A stretch of DNA of 64,000 nucleotides, taken from positions 62,001 to 126,000 of the forward strand of contig NZ_JAKPBU010000003.1 of assembly GCF_022662495.1 (NCBI RefSeq), read 5' to 3'. This DNA comes from Lysobacter sp. M2-1. GTDB lineage: Bacteria > Pseudomonadota > Gammaproteobacteria > Xanthomonadales > Xanthomonadaceae. A model generated the notes under the pieces. That model searched no databases. It was not told the DNA's origin and saw only the letters and a list, made by a program, of their open reading frames with translations. Numbering within the stretch: the first letter of the stretch is position 1; every line of letters begins with the position of its first letter. Below are positions 16,546-25,615 of the stretch, piece by piece. The position numbers were made by a program, and so were the translations under genes.

Positions 16546-17007
16546 ATGCGCGCAAGCAAAGTTCTCCTTCTGTCGCTGGCGCTGGGGAGCGCCATGCCGG
16601 CCGCCCATGCCGCAGACAGCGGCACCGTGCTGGACACGAAGCTGCCTGAGAAGCCGCTGTTCGCCAGCCCCTACCGCAACGATCCGCCCGGCACCTGGTA
16701 CGGCGACAAGTCATTGCCGACGGAAGAGGGCACCATCGCACAGCACTCGGCCTGCCCCACGGCGGTGGACGGCAGTGCGCGGCCGGTGACCGGCAGCATG
16801 ACCACCGGGTTTGGTTGGTCCTCGCAAGGCACCAGTCGCTACAACGCCGCCACGGTGAACTACTGCAAGGAGCACGTGGACGAAGATGGCGACAGCAAGG
16901 TCTTCAACCTGCAGCTCAACGTCGACCGGTTCGACGGTCCGGGTGCGGCCGTGGGCCGGAGTACCCCAATGCCGCCAGGTGGACCGCGGCCGGCCCGCCA
17001 CAGGTAG
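16546..17007 (+). CDS. Secreted hypothetical protein
   Basis: This 153-residue protein has a signal peptide ([22 protein letters not shown], cleavage after about 22). The mature part is rich in Gly, Ser and Thr, with two cysteines (SACPTA and NYCKE) that could form a disulfide and an acidic DEDGDSK loop. The last 20 residues become Pro/Arg-rich ([12 protein letters not shown]), which could mean read-through into non-conserved sequence. No family was recognised. Confidence 0.55.
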   Translation: MRASKVLLLSLALGSAMPAAHAADSGTVLDTKLPEKPLFASPYRNDPPGTWYGDKSLPTEEGTIAQHSACPTAVDGSARPVTGSMTTGFGWSSQGTSRYNAATVNYCKEHVDEDGDSKVFNLQLNVDRFDGPGAAVGRSTPMPPGGPRPARHR

Positions 17008-17095
17008 AGGCCTCACCAGACGCCGTGCGCAGGGCTTCGGATCACAGCGCGGACGTGCCGCCGGCGCCATCCGGTCGCAGTCGGAGGGGCAGGAC

Positions 17096-17569
17096 GTGGA
17101 TACGCCGAATAAAGCGGCCGTGGTGATCCGCCGCCTCGACGCGGACACGCTCGGGCCGACCGAGGGCATGCTCACCTTGTTCGGCGAGGCGTTCGGCGAC
17201 ATGCCAACCTACGCCGGATCTCGGCCGGACGCGGAGTACTTCCGACGCCTGCTGGGCAACGAATATGTCATCGCGCTGGTCGCGCTCGAGGACGATGAGG
17301 TGGTGGGCGCGCTGGTCGCCTATGAGTTACCGAAGTTCGAGCAGGCCCGCAGCGAGATCTACCTTTACGATCTGGCGGTGGACCAGGAGCACCGGCGCCA
17401 GGGCATCGCGACGGGGCTGATTCGCGAGCTGCAGCAGATCGCCGCCGCGCGCCGGGCCTGGGTGATCTTCGTGCAGGCCGACTACGGCGACCACCCGGCA
17501 GTGGCCTTGTATACGAAGCTGGGCATCCGCGAGGACGTCATGCACTTCGACATCGCGATCCCCGGATAG
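17096..17569 (+). CDS. AAC(3)-I-type aminoglycoside 3-N-acetyltransferase homologue
   Basis: This 157-residue GNAT protein closely matches the AAC(3)-I resistance family as I recall it. [16 protein letters not shown] and [12 protein letters not shown] form the acetyl-CoA motif A, and [20 protein letters not shown] plus VMHFDI mark the conserved C-terminal half. Members acetylate the 3-amino group of gentamicin-type drugs. The start is GTG 17096 with GGAGG eight bases upstream. No integron, insertion sequence or other resistance gene is nearby, so it looks like a resident chromosomal gene. Resistance is not demonstrated. Confidence 0.87.
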   Translation: MDTPNKAAVVIRRLDADTLGPTEGMLTLFGEAFGDMPTYAGSRPDAEYFRRLLGNEYVIALVALEDDEVVGALVAYELPKFEQARSEIYLYDLAVDQEHRRQGIATGLIRELQQIAAARRAWVIFVQADYGDHPAVALYTKLGIREDVMHFDIAIPG

Positions 17570-17578
17570 AAAGCTTCT

Positions 17579-17602
17579 GGTCGACCGGCGGGCCGGCGAC
17601 CT
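17579..17602. terminator. Hairpin between convergent genes
   Basis: GGTCG-A-CCGG pairs with CCGG-CGACC around a short loop, with a single bulged A. It lies between the acetyltransferase stop and the bpt stop, overlapping the latter. There is no T-run, so it is a weak candidate for a bidirectional terminator. Confidence 0.3.
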
Positions 17603-18320
17603 ACTCGAAGCGCAGTCGCCGCCATTGACGTCCGTCGAAGCCTTCGATCGGGCGGAAATGGCGCTTGTAGTCCATCTTGTCGTGGCCGGCGATCCAGTAG
17701 CCCAGGTAAAGATGGCGCCGCCCCTCGCGCCTTGCCCACGCGATCTGCTGCAGGATCGCGAACGTGCCCAGGCTGCGGGCGGAGGCGTCGGGATCGTAGA
17801 AGGTATAGACCGCAGACAGCGCGTCCTCCACCAGATCGGTGACCGCAACGCCCAGCAATTGATGGCTTGTGTGTTGACGAAGCTCCAGGAAGCGGCCATC
17901 GGACCAGCTGCCGATCAGGAACTGGTCGAACTCCATCGCGCCGTGATCGTCCATGCCGCCGCCCGCGTGGCGCGATTGCAGGTAGCGGCGATACAGCGCC
18001 ACGTGTTCGTCGGAGCGTTGCGCCGGCACCACGCGCGCGTCGATGTCCGCATTGCGCGCTAGGCACCGGCGTTGGCTCCGGTTGGGTGCAAAGTCGGTGA
18101 GTGGGATGCGCACCGCCAGGCATGCGCGGCACCCACGGCAGTGCGGGCGGTAGACCAGATCGCCGGAGCGGCGGAAGCCCCATCCCAGCGCGACCGGATA
18201 ATGCTGGGCCAGGCGTGGGTCACGCGGATCGATCACCAAGTCGCGCGCGATGCGGTCGAGGAAATACCCGCAGACGTGCTCGCCGGTGTGGAAGACGCGC
18301 AGTTCCTCGGCCTCGCGCAT
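17601..18320 (-). CDS. bpt: Aspartate/glutamate leucyl-(arginyl-)tRNA-protein transferase
   Basis: This 239-residue protein has an ATE N-terminal domain with the cysteine motif [17 protein letters not shown] (about 57-73) and [10 protein letters not shown]. The C-terminal acyl-CoA-N-acyltransferase-like domain shows [47 protein letters not shown] and FRPIE. Bacterial Bpt adds leucine to N-terminal Asp or Glu, marking proteins for ClpAP through ClpS. The start at 18320 lies one base from the stop of the PAP2-like gene upstream. Confidence 0.95.
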   Translation of the reverse strand: MREAEELRVFHTGEHVCGYFLDRIARDLVIDPRDPRLAQHYPVALGWGFRRSGDLVYRPHCRGCRACLAVRIPLTDFAPNRSQRRCLARNADIDARVVPAQRSDEHVALYRRYLQSRHAGGGMDDHGAMEFDQFLIGSWSDGRFLELRQHTSHQLLGVAVTDLVEDALSAVYTFYDPDASARSLGTFAILQQIAWARREGRRHLYLGYWIAGHDKMDYKRHFRPIEGFDGRQWRRLRFE

Positions 18321-18321
18321 G

Positions 18322-18894
18322 TCAGTGTCCCTGCCAGCCGAGCAGGCGCCAGAACAGCAGGCCTGCCGCGCCACCTGCAACCGCGCCGGCAAACAGGTCG
18401 CGTTGCGCATGCCGCTCCAGCACCAGTCGCGACCATGCCAGCGCAGTAGCAAAGGCCAACCCCAGCCCCACGGCCCAGAGGCCGAGGCGCCATAACAGCA
18501 CCGCGGCATAGGTCGCGAATGCAACATGCAGCGACAGCTTGCACCAGCGTGCCGACAGCACCGCCGCGAACACCAGCAACCCCGACAAGGCGATTGCCAG
18601 CGCCACGGGTGCAGCTGCGAAGCGCCATGCCAGCAGCGTGCCGAACGCGAGGGCGAACAGCAGGAAGCGGTTCAACGCACGGCGCTCGGCATGGGCGCTC
18701 GCATCGACGTGGAGCCAGCGGCCGCGACGCACCTGCCACCACGACCAGCCCATCACCAGCAGACCGAAGACGGCAAACCCGGCCAGCATCCGGCCGCCCC
18801 TGGCGTAGCCGGGCGCGGCCGCGAACCAGACTGCCACCGGCAACACCAGCACCGGATGCCCGAGTATCGAAAGCGTGCGTGCCAACCCGTCCAT
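18322..18894 (-). CDS. PAP2-like membrane protein
   Basis: This 190-residue protein has about five hydrophobic helices. [16 protein letters not shown] and [19 protein letters not shown] match the second and third PAP2 phosphatase motifs (S-x-H and S/R-x5-H-x3-D). The first, KxxxxxxRP motif is not evident ([10 protein letters not shown] occupies the place), so phosphatase activity is uncertain. It is adjacent to bpt with a one-base gap and probably co-transcribed. Confidence 0.65.
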   Translation of the reverse strand: MDGLARTLSILGHPVLVLPVAVWFAAAPGYARGGRMLAGFAVFGLLVMGWSWWQVRRGRWLHVDASAHAERRALNRFLLFALAFGTLLAWRFAAAPVALAIALSGLLVFAAVLSARWCKLSLHVAFATYAAVLLWRLGLWAVGLGLAFATALAWSRLVLERHAQRDLFAGAVAGGAAGLLFWRLLGWQGH

Positions 18895-19034
18895 GGCACC
18901 AGCATAGCGCCGCGGATCGCGCCGGTTGCGACTGTCGCTTCACTGAACGGGCCACGCCCGGAGTCAACCCAGAACCGGCCCGGGCGTTGATCGCGGCATG
19001 GCGGCACGGTGCCGCCTCCCCAGGAGACCGGACC

Positions 19035-19724
19035 ATGCATCGCAAGACCCTGATCGCGGCGGCACTGCTCGCCGCCGTCGCCACGACCGCGGCCATTGCC
19101 GCCCCGCAGGCAGCCGAGCACGCCCAGCATCGCGGGCACGCAAAGCTGGATGCCAACAATGACGGCGCGATCGACCGTGCCGAAGCGGCAAACCATCCCC
19201 GCTTCGCCGCAAAGTTCGATCAGCTGGACACGAACAAGGATGGCAAGCTCAGCGCAGCTGAACGTCCGCATTGGAAGCGTGGCCATCGCGGCGGCCGGGG
19301 CGGCGGCCATGAAGGCATTGCGCGCTTGGACAAGGATGCCGACGGACGCATCAGCCGCGCCGAGTTCGACGCGGGCAAGGCCGAACGCGCCGGGCGGATG
19401 GCCGCCATGAGCAAGGACGCTGGGGCGCACAAGCCGCTGCACCAGGCACCCGATTTCGCCGCACTGGATGCCAACCGCGATGGTTACCTGGTGCGCAGCG
19501 AAGTGAGCGACTACCACGAGCGCATGCGCCCGCAGCGCGACGCGGAATTCGCCAGGCGTTCGGCCGAACGCTTCGCCGCGGCCGACATCAACAAGGACGG
19601 CAAGCTGAGCAAGCTGGAAGTGGGCGAGAAGATGCCGCGACTGGAGAAGTCGTTCGCCTGGATGGACGAGAACCGGGATGGCTTCCTCAGCCAGCAGGAG
19701 CTGCAGCCCAAGCCGCATCACTGA
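19035..19724 (+). CDS. Secreted protein with six EF-hand calcium-binding loops
   Basis: This 229-residue protein has a signal peptide (MHRKTLIAAALLAAVATTAAIA). Six canonical 12-residue EF-hand loops follow: DANNDGAIDRAE, DTNKDGKLSAAE, DKDADGRISRAE, DANRDGYLVRSE, DINKDGKLSKLE and DENRDGFLSQQE. Each keeps Asp at positions 1, 3 (or Asn) and 5, Gly at 6 and Glu at 12. His- and Gly-rich linkers separate the pairs. It is predicted to be a periplasmic calcium-binding or buffering protein. The gene ends at a strong terminator. Confidence 0.9.
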   Translation: MHRKTLIAAALLAAVATTAAIAAPQAAEHAQHRGHAKLDANNDGAIDRAEAANHPRFAAKFDQLDTNKDGKLSAAERPHWKRGHRGGRGGGHEGIARLDKDADGRISRAEFDAGKAERAGRMAAMSKDAGAHKPLHQAPDFAALDANRDGYLVRSEVSDYHERMRPQRDAEFARRSAERFAAADINKDGKLSKLEVGEKMPRLEKSFAWMDENRDGFLSQQELQPKPHH

Positions 19725-19752
19725 TTGGGGCAGGTATCGGCGGAAGACGGGG

Positions 19753-19780
19753 CCCGCGCAGCAATGCGCGGGTCTTTTTC
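19753..19780 (+). terminator. Rho-independent terminator
   Basis: Stem CCCGCGCA (19753-19760) pairs with TGCGCGGG (19765-19772) over a four-base loop and is followed by TCTTTTTC. It lies 28 bp after the EF-hand gene. Confidence 0.85.
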
Positions 19781-19792
19781 ATGAGCGACTTT

Positions 19793-19870
19793 GCAGGGGC
19801 GACGTGGGTCGCGGGCCCTTTCCAGAACAGCGGGGCCTCGGCGAAAGCTCGCGATTCACGTCGCTCCTAC
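19793..19870. repeat. Palindromic repeat pair of the GTAG family
   Basis: The left arm begins GCAGGGGCGACGTGGGTCGC and the reverse complement of the right arm begins GTAGGAGCGACGTGAATCGC. It is the third copy of the paired element seen at 690-765 and 12954-13028. It lies between the EF-hand terminator and the convergent DUF2007-like gene. Confidence 0.8.
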
Positions 19871-19883
19871 GAGGGTGGGAGCG

Positions 19884-20702
19884 CTACAACATCCGCAGGA
19901 TGCGCCAGGTGTCGCCGGTGCGTTCCACTTCCAGCGTACGCGTTTCGGGCTGTTCTTCGTCACCTGTGTGATGGACCATGTCCAGCCGAACGGTCCCGAC
20001 GCCGGAGCCATCGGTGCGGTATTGGTTGACGTCGAAGCGCAGGTCGGCGCGCGCCCGGTCGCAGGTCGACGACGGTTGCAGCGAACGATCCCCGCTCCCC
20101 AGCCGCGCGAGCAGTTCGGGCGGCGGATCCTTACCGTCGATGGCGATGCAGGCCAACGCCGGCGCCTGCGCCTCCAGTTCGATCCGCAGCAGGGTCTCGG
20201 CCAGCGCCGGAGGCGTGGCGATGACATAGCCGGGCTCGCCCGCCGATGAGGAGGACGCTGTCGCCGGTGCGGCTGTCGCGGGGACGGCCGGTGGCGCCTT
20301 GCGCAAAGCCAGGAACCCCAGCGCCACGGCCACCGCGATCACCACCAGCAGGGCGATCTTCAGCCGAAACGCGCGCTTGCGGCGCGGATCGCCGCCGGTG
20401 CCGGCCTCGCCGCCGTGCACGGTCGCAGCGAGGAAACTGTCGGATGGCGTGCGGGTTGATTCGAGCAGGCCGGCTTCGCGGAGCATCGTCCGGGCGCGCG
20501 GCTGGTCTTCCGACCGCACGATCCAGACCGCGGGTTGCGGGCCTTGGCGCTCGCGTTCATCGGCGCGATAGCTGAAGTTGCCGCGGATGGCGCCGCGATA
20601 GGAACGTCCGTGGGTGATGCGCACCTCGATGCCCGCGTCCTCGAGCATCTTGGCGACACCCTCGACGTTCTCGATCCGCGGGCTGGTGAAGACCTGACGC
20701 AT
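19884..20702 (-). CDS. DUF2007-like N-terminal domain membrane protein
   Basis: This 272-residue protein opens with MRQVFTSPRIENVEGVAKML, the alpha/beta DUF2007-type domain (about 1-80, ending WIVRSEDQPRARTML). A single membrane helix lies at about 115-134 (LKIALLVVIAVAVALGFLAL). An Ala/Ser-rich stalk and a beta domain follow (ALACIAIDGKDPPPELLARL, VGTVRLDMVHHTGDEEQ). A role in signalling or envelope function is only a guess. Its ATG overlaps the tesB stop (TGATG), so the two are coupled. Confidence 0.7.
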   Translation of the reverse strand: MRQVFTSPRIENVEGVAKMLEDAGIEVRITHGRSYRGAIRGNFSYRADERERQGPQPAVWIVRSEDQPRARTMLREAGLLESTRTPSDSFLAATVHGGEAGTGGDPRRKRAFRLKIALLVVIAVAVALGFLALRKAPPAVPATAAPATASSSSAGEPGYVIATPPALAETLLRIELEAQAPALACIAIDGKDPPPELLARLGSGDRSLQPSSTCDRARADLRFDVNQYRTDGSGVGTVRLDMVHHTGDEEQPETRTLEVERTGDTWRILRML

Positions 20703-21616
20703 CAGCTGTTCACCGCCGGCGGCGCACAGGTGGCATCCTGCACCACCCGGATCAATCCTTCCTGTGCGGTGCTGGCGACCAGACGCCCGGTCCGGTCGTA
20801 GATCATGCCGCGCGCCAGTCCGCGCGAGTTCTGCGCGCTGGGGCTGTCAATGGAATACAGCAGCCAGTCGTCGGCCCGGAACGGACGGTGGAACCAGAGC
20901 GCATGGTCGAGCGAGGCCATCTGCACATCCGGCTGGTAATAGCTGATGCCATGCGGATAGGTCGCGGTACCCAGCAGCTGGAAGTCGGACGCATAGGCGA
21001 GCAGGGCCCGGTGCAGTTCCGGCGGATCGCCGACCTTTTCCGCGAGCCGGAACCACACCTGCTGGAACGGCGGCCGCTTGGGCGGCTTGAGTTCATCGCG
21101 CGGATAGACATGGCGGAATTCGAACGGCCCGGTGCGGCTGAGCCAGCGCTGGACCTTGGTCGGCAGCTTGGCCAGCACTTCCTCGGGAACGGCGTGCGCG
21201 GGTTCGATGTCCTCCGGCTGCGGCAGCGCGGGCATCGACAACTGGTGTTCGGCGCCCGGCTCGAGCTCCTGGAACGATGCCGCGCAGAAGAAGATCACCT
21301 TGCCGTGCTGGATCGCGCTGACCCGGCGCACCGAGAAGCTGCCGCCATCGCGGGTGCGATCCACGTCGTAGACGATCGGGTGTTCGATGTCGCCCGCGCG
21401 CAGGAAATAGGCGTGCAGGGAATGCGCGTTGCGCAGCGGGACGCCGTTGTCGCGACTGCCTTCCAGCGTCGCCTGGGCCGCTGACAGCGCCTGCCCCAGC
21501 ACCTGGCCGCCGAAGACGTACTTGGTGCCGATGTCGCGGCTCTGGCCACGGAACAGATTGTCCTCGAGTCGTTCTAGCGACAGCAGTTCGATCAGTTCGG
21601 AAACGGGGGAGGTCAT
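20702..21616 (-). CDS. tesB: Acyl-CoA thioesterase II
   Basis: This 304-residue double-hotdog protein shows LFRGQSRDIGTKYVFGGQVLGQALSAA near the N-terminus, SLHAYFLRAGDIEHPIVYDV (the first hotdog core) and MASLDHALWFHRPFRADDWLLYSIDSPS with RGLARGMIYDRTGRLVAST at the C-terminus. The catalytic Asp is in SLDHALWFH. It hydrolyses medium- and long-chain acyl-CoA. Length and motifs are standard for the family. Confidence 0.96.
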   Translation of the reverse strand: MTSPVSELIELLSLERLEDNLFRGQSRDIGTKYVFGGQVLGQALSAAQATLEGSRDNGVPLRNAHSLHAYFLRAGDIEHPIVYDVDRTRDGGSFSVRRVSAIQHGKVIFFCAASFQELEPGAEHQLSMPALPQPEDIEPAHAVPEEVLAKLPTKVQRWLSRTGPFEFRHVYPRDELKPPKRPPFQQVWFRLAEKVGDPPELHRALLAYASDFQLLGTATYPHGISYYQPDVQMASLDHALWFHRPFRADDWLLYSIDSPSAQNSRGLARGMIYDRTGRLVASTAQEGLIRVVQDATCAPPAVNS

Positions 21617-21659
21617 GCGCTCAGATGCGGGAAACGGCCGCCAATTGTACGGCCCCCTG

Positions 21660-22226
21660 CTAGGGCAGCCGCTTCAGGGAACTCGCGGCCAGGACTCGCG
21701 GCCAGGGAAACAGCGGCCCTGGGTCGCGCTTGCGTCGTACCCTCAGCGAGGGATCGTCGTCGGCCGCCACCTCGGTGGTGTCCAGGTCCTCATGGCCGGC
21801 GATGTAGGCCAGATTCGGCAACGCGGCTTGCAACTGCTCCAGCAATGCGATGAGCGCGTCGACCTGACCGGGTTCATAATGCTCGGCCATCGCCTGGTGG
21901 CGGGAATCGAGCCAGTGCGGATAGCGGCCGGTATTCACCAGCTCGATCCCCAGCGAGCGTGGATTGTAGCCGCGGGTATGGTGCGCCACGCGGTCGATAT
22001 CGACCCAGCGATGCGTGGCACCGTCGCGGTTGATGTAGAAATGGCCGCTGTTGCCGGTGCCGGACTCGGGATAAAGCACCCGCTCGCCGTACGCGCGCGC
22101 AGTGGCGAGGTCGGGCAATTCGGTGCAATGGATCACGACGAGGTCGATGTCGCCGGGATCGCGCGCAGCCAGCCGCGTCTGGTAGGGCAGGGCATCGACG
22201 TGGACGTCCAGGGAATGAAGCGGCAT
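21660..22226 (-). CDS. N-acetylmuramoyl-L-alanine amidase (Amidase_2, AmpD-like)
   Basis: This 188-residue protein has the Amidase_2 zinc ligands: His33 in VVIHCTE, a second His in AYIAGHEDLDTTEV and Asp in RRKRDPGPLFPW. GHFYINRDGATHRWV and SLGIELVNTGRYPHW are conserved core strands. There is no signal peptide, so a cytoplasmic, AmpD-like role in muropeptide recycling is plausible. It is divergent from the MOSC gene across 22 bp. Confidence 0.88.
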   Translation of the reverse strand: MPLHSLDVHVDALPYQTRLAARDPGDIDLVVIHCTELPDLATARAYGERVLYPESGTGNSGHFYINRDGATHRWVDIDRVAHHTRGYNPRSLGIELVNTGRYPHWLDSRHQAMAEHYEPGQVDALIALLEQLQAALPNLAYIAGHEDLDTTEVAADDDPSLRVRRKRDPGPLFPWPRVLAASSLKRLP

Positions 22227-22248
22227 GGCCCGATGCTAGCATTCACCG

Positions 22249-22764
22249 ATGGCACGGCTTTCCCCGGATTCGGAACTCGCACACCTGTTCGCGCAGCTGC
22301 CGCGCGCGGGGCGCGTGGACTGGATCGGTGTGCGGCCGGCGCGCGATGTTCCGATGCGCGAGCTCGAACGCGTCGAAGCCCACGACGGCGCCGGCCTGGC
22401 TGGCGATCGCTACACGCTGTCCAGAAGCGGCAGCGGCAAGCGCGGCATCACCCTGTTGCAGGCCGAACATCTGCCGGCGATCGCAGCGCTGTCGGGTCAT
22501 GCGGCAATCCTGCCTGCGACCCTGCGGCGCAATCTGGTGGTCTCCGGGATTCCGTTGGTGGCGCTCAAGGACCGCCGCTTCCGCATCGGCGAAGTGCTGC
22601 TCGAAGGCACTGGCCCCTGCGATCCGTGTTCGCGCATGGAGGACGCGCTTGGCCAAGGTGGTTACAACGCGATGCGCGGGCATGGCGGCATTTGCGCGCG
22701 GATCCTGCGCGGCGGTGACATCCGCCTGGGCGACACAGTCATCGCGGTGGAAGAAGGCGCTTGA
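22249..22764 (+). CDS. MOSC domain-containing protein
   Basis: This 171-residue protein has the MOSC core: AHDGAGLAGDRYTLS, KRGITLLQAEHL, RRNLVVSGIPL and EGTGPCDPCSRME, the last with the conserved cysteine expected to carry sulfur or ligand the molybdenum cofactor. MOSC proteins deliver or use sulfurated cofactor. Its stop overlaps the TTG start of the next gene (TTGA), so the two are coupled. Confidence 0.87.
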   Translation: MARLSPDSELAHLFAQLPRAGRVDWIGVRPARDVPMRELERVEAHDGAGLAGDRYTLSRSGSGKRGITLLQAEHLPAIAALSGHAAILPATLRRNLVVSGIPLVALKDRRFRIGEVLLEGTGPCDPCSRMEDALGQGGYNAMRGHGGICARILRGGDIRLGDTVIAVEEGA

Positions 22765-23291
22765 GCAAGGGCCATTGCATCCTGTCGCACGGCTTCGAGA
22801 GCGGACCCGATGCCACCAAGGTCACCGCGCTGGCCGAAGTGGCCGGGCAGCTCGGCTGGACCCACGAACGGCCCGACTACACCGATCTGGATGCCAGGCG
22901 CGAAGTGGGCGAACTCGGCGATGTTCCTGCGCGACTTCAGCGCCTGCTCGGACTTGCGCGCGAGGCCGCCGAACGCGGACCGCTGGTGCTGGCCGGTTCC
23001 AGCCTGGGTTCGTACATTTCCGCACGGGTCTCCTTGCAGGTACCGGTGCGCGGCCTGTTTCTGCTGGCGCCGCCGCTGACGATGGGGCCGCTGCCGGCGC
23101 TGGAGGCCGCCGCCGACGTGCCGATCAGCCTGTTGCATGGCTGGGACGACGAACTGATTCCCGCGCAGGACGTATTCGATTGGGCCAGGGCGCGGCGCGC
23201 GCGATTGCTGCTGGTTGCCGACAGCCATCGGCTGTCGGCGAACGTCGACACCTCGGCAGCGGCTTTTGCCGAACTGCTGCGGTCGCTGTAG
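22761..23291 (+). CDS. Small alpha/beta hydrolase (YqiA-like)
   Basis: This 176-residue hydrolase has the nucleophile motif AGSSLGSY, an oxyanion region [14 protein letters not shown], the acid region [13 protein letters not shown] and the catalytic His in VADSHRL. It resembles UPF0227/YqiA esterases. The start is TTG at 22761, which overlaps the MOSC stop. Its own TAG stop lies within the GTAG head of a palindromic repeat. Confidence 0.85.
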   Translation: MSKGHCILSHGFESGPDATKVTALAEVAGQLGWTHERPDYTDLDARREVGELGDVPARLQRLLGLAREAAERGPLVLAGSSLGSYISARVSLQVPVRGLFLLAPPLTMGPLPALEAAADVPISLLHGWDDELIPAQDVFDWARARRARLLLVADSHRLSANVDTSAAAFAELLRSL

Positions 23292-23325
23292 GAGCGTCCA
23301 TGGGTGCGACTGCGCTACGAGTGTC
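23288..23325. repeat. Single diverged GTAG-headed repeat
   Basis: GTAGGAGCGTCCATGGGTGC begins at 23288, sharing the GTAGGAGCG head of the paired elements but with a degraded palindrome and no clear inverted partner. The head supplies the stop codon of the hydrolase gene. Confidence 0.45.
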
Positions 23326-23379
23326 AGCCCGAGGAGTCTTCCGTCGCGCCGATCGCGCGCAACAGCAGGCCGTACAGAA

Positions 23380-25539
23380 GTGACCGCGCGCTTTTTCGTC
23401 AGCTGCGGCAAGGGCCTGGAATATCTGCTTGCGGATGAACTGCTCGCGCTCGGCTGCGCCAGGGCGACCGCGACGATCGCGGGGGTCAACGCCGAAGGTG
23501 GACTGGCTGACGCGCAACGCGCGGTGCTGTGGTCGCGGCTGGCCAGCAGGGTGCTGTGGCCGCTGGCCGAATTCGATTGCCCCGACGAACACGCCTTGTA
23601 TGCCGGGGCATCGACGATCGCCTGGGAAGAACACCTCGACGCGGACCTGAGTCTGGCGGTCGACGCACACGTCTCCGGCACCGCCGTCACTCACGCACGC
23701 TACGCCGCGCAGCGGGTGAAGGATGCGGTGGTCGACCGCTTGCGCGAGCGGGATGGCCGGCGCCCTGATGTCGATGTCGAGTCGCCCGACGTGCTGATCG
23801 ATCTGGTGCTGCGCAAGGGCAGGGCGGTGGTGTCGATCGACCTCTCGGGCGGCGCGATGCATCGCCGTGGCTGGCGCAGGGTGCAGGGCGAAGCGCCGCT
23901 CAAGGAAACGCTGGCCTGCGCGGTGCTGCTGCGGGGCGGCTGGCCGCAGGTGTACCGCAGCCGCGGCGTGCTGCTCGACCCGATGTGCGGCAGCGGCACC
24001 CTGCTGATCGAAGGCGCGCTGATGGCAGCGGACGTGGCACCCGGGTTGATGCGCTACTCCAGCACCGTGCCGACGCGCTGGAAGGGATTCGACCTGGACG
24101 GTTGGCAAGATCTCATAGGCGACGCGCGCGCGCGCGAGGCAGCAGGACGCGCCGCCTTGCGCGCATGTTTTGCCGGGCGCGATCTCGATCCGCATGCCAT
24201 CCATGCCGCGCGCGAGAACGCGCAGGCGGCCGGCGTTGCGGCTTCGCTAGACCTCGGGGTCGGCGCCGTTGCCACGCTGTCGTTGCCGGTGGTGTCAGCC
24301 GCAAGCGAGGCACCGCTTCCGGGCCTGGTCGTTTGCAATCCGCCCTACGATGCGCGCCTGGCGGCCGATCCCGCGATCTATCGCAGCCTCGGCGATGCGC
24401 TGCGGCGCGAAGTTCCGGCGTGGCGGGCCAGCCTGCTGTGCGGGGACGCGGAACTCGCCTTCGCCACCGGTCTGCGGGCGAAGAAGACATACCAGCTGTT
24501 CAACGGCGCGATCGAATGCACCTTGATCGTGGTCGATCCCATCGCCCCGGCGGTGCGTCCGCGTCCGGAGCCGCGCACGCTGCCCGAGGGTGCGCAGATG
24601 GTGGCCAACCGGCTGCGCAAGAACGTGGCGAAGCTGAAGTCCTGGCGCGAACGTGAAGGCGTGACCTGCTGGCGCGCCTACGATGCCGACATTCCCGAAT
24701 ACGCTGCCGCGATTGATGTCTACACGGCCGAGCCGGATGCCGCCACCTGGCTGCACGTGCAGGAATACGTGGCGCCCTCGGAGATTCCGGTGGAGGTCGC
24801 GCGGCGCCGGCTCAACGAGCTCCTGCTGGCGGCGCGCGAGGTGTTCGACGTGCCCAAGGAGCGCGTAGCGCTCAAGACCCGCGAGCCGGGCAAGGGCGGA
24901 TCGAAATACGGCCGCTTCGATCACCGCGGCCAGTTCCTCACGGTCCGCGAAGGCGCGGTCCGGCTGAAGGTCAACCTGTTCGACTACCTCGATACCGGCC
25001 TGTTCCTCGATCATCGCCCGCTGCGGCTGCGCATCGCCGAACAGGCACGCGGCATGCGCTTTCTCAACCTGTTCTGCTACACCGGCGCGGCCACGGTGCA
25101 TGCCGCGGTCGGCGGCGCGGCCACCACCACCAGCGTCGATCTGTCCGCGACCTACCTGGAATGGCTGGCGGACAATCTGCGCGAGAACGATATCGGCGGG
25201 ACCCGACACCGCATTGCGCAGGCCGATGCCATGGCCTGGCTCGAAGCCGATGGCGGGGAATACGACTTGGTCTTCTGCGATCCACCGACCTTCTCCAATT
25301 CCAAGCGCGCCGGCGATTTCGACGTCCAGCGCGATCATGTGCGCCTGCTGCAGGCGGGAGTTTCCAGGCTCGCGCGCGATGGCGTGCTGTATTTTTCCAA
25401 CAACTTCCGCCGCTTCCGCCTGGACGAGGCGCAGGTGTCCGCGTTCGCGATCGTGGAAGACATCACGCCTGCGACCATTGGCCCGGATTTCGCGCGCCAT
25501 GCGCGGATCCATCGCTGCTGGCGGCTGCGCGGGCGATAG
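23380..25539 (+). CDS. rlmL: Bifunctional 23S rRNA methyltransferase RlmKL
   Basis: This 719-residue protein has a THUMP domain (about 1-155) and a first methyltransferase, RlmL type, with [18 protein letters not shown] and [11 protein letters not shown]. The second methyltransferase, RlmK type, has [29 protein letters not shown] and [12 protein letters not shown]. It methylates G2445 (N2) and G2069 (N7) of 23S rRNA in E. coli. The start is GTG 23380 ([12 protein letters not shown]); the upstream in-frame extension covers the repeat region and lacks THUMP similarity. The length is close to the fused E. coli enzyme. Confidence 0.95.
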   Translation: MTARFFVSCGKGLEYLLADELLALGCARATATIAGVNAEGGLADAQRAVLWSRLASRVLWPLAEFDCPDEHALYAGASTIAWEEHLDADLSLAVDAHVSGTAVTHARYAAQRVKDAVVDRLRERDGRRPDVDVESPDVLIDLVLRKGRAVVSIDLSGGAMHRRGWRRVQGEAPLKETLACAVLLRGGWPQVYRSRGVLLDPMCGSGTLLIEGALMAADVAPGLMRYSSTVPTRWKGFDLDGWQDLIGDARAREAAGRAALRACFAGRDLDPHAIHAARENAQAAGVAASLDLGVGAVATLSLPVVSAASEAPLPGLVVCNPPYDARLAADPAIYRSLGDALRREVPAWRASLLCGDAELAFATGLRAKKTYQLFNGAIECTLIVVDPIAPAVRPRPEPRTLPEGAQMVANRLRKNVAKLKSWREREGVTCWRAYDADIPEYAAAIDVYTAEPDAATWLHVQEYVAPSEIPVEVARRRLNELLLAAREVFDVPKERVALKTREPGKGGSKYGRFDHRGQFLTVREGAVRLKVNLFDYLDTGLFLDHRPLRLRIAEQARGMRFLNLFCYTGAATVHAAVGGAATTTSVDLSATYLEWLADNLRENDIGGTRHRIAQADAMAWLEADGGEYDLVFCDPPTFSNSKRAGDFDVQRDHVRLLQAGVSRLARDGVLYFSNNFRRFRLDEAQVSAFAIVEDITPATIGPDFARHARIHRCWRLRGR

Positions 25540-25615
25540 GCGTCAAGGACGGCCGCGGTCGCCCGGTTCGAAGCGCTTCACCTTTCCTCCGCACGACGGG
25601 CGCATGATGGGGCCC

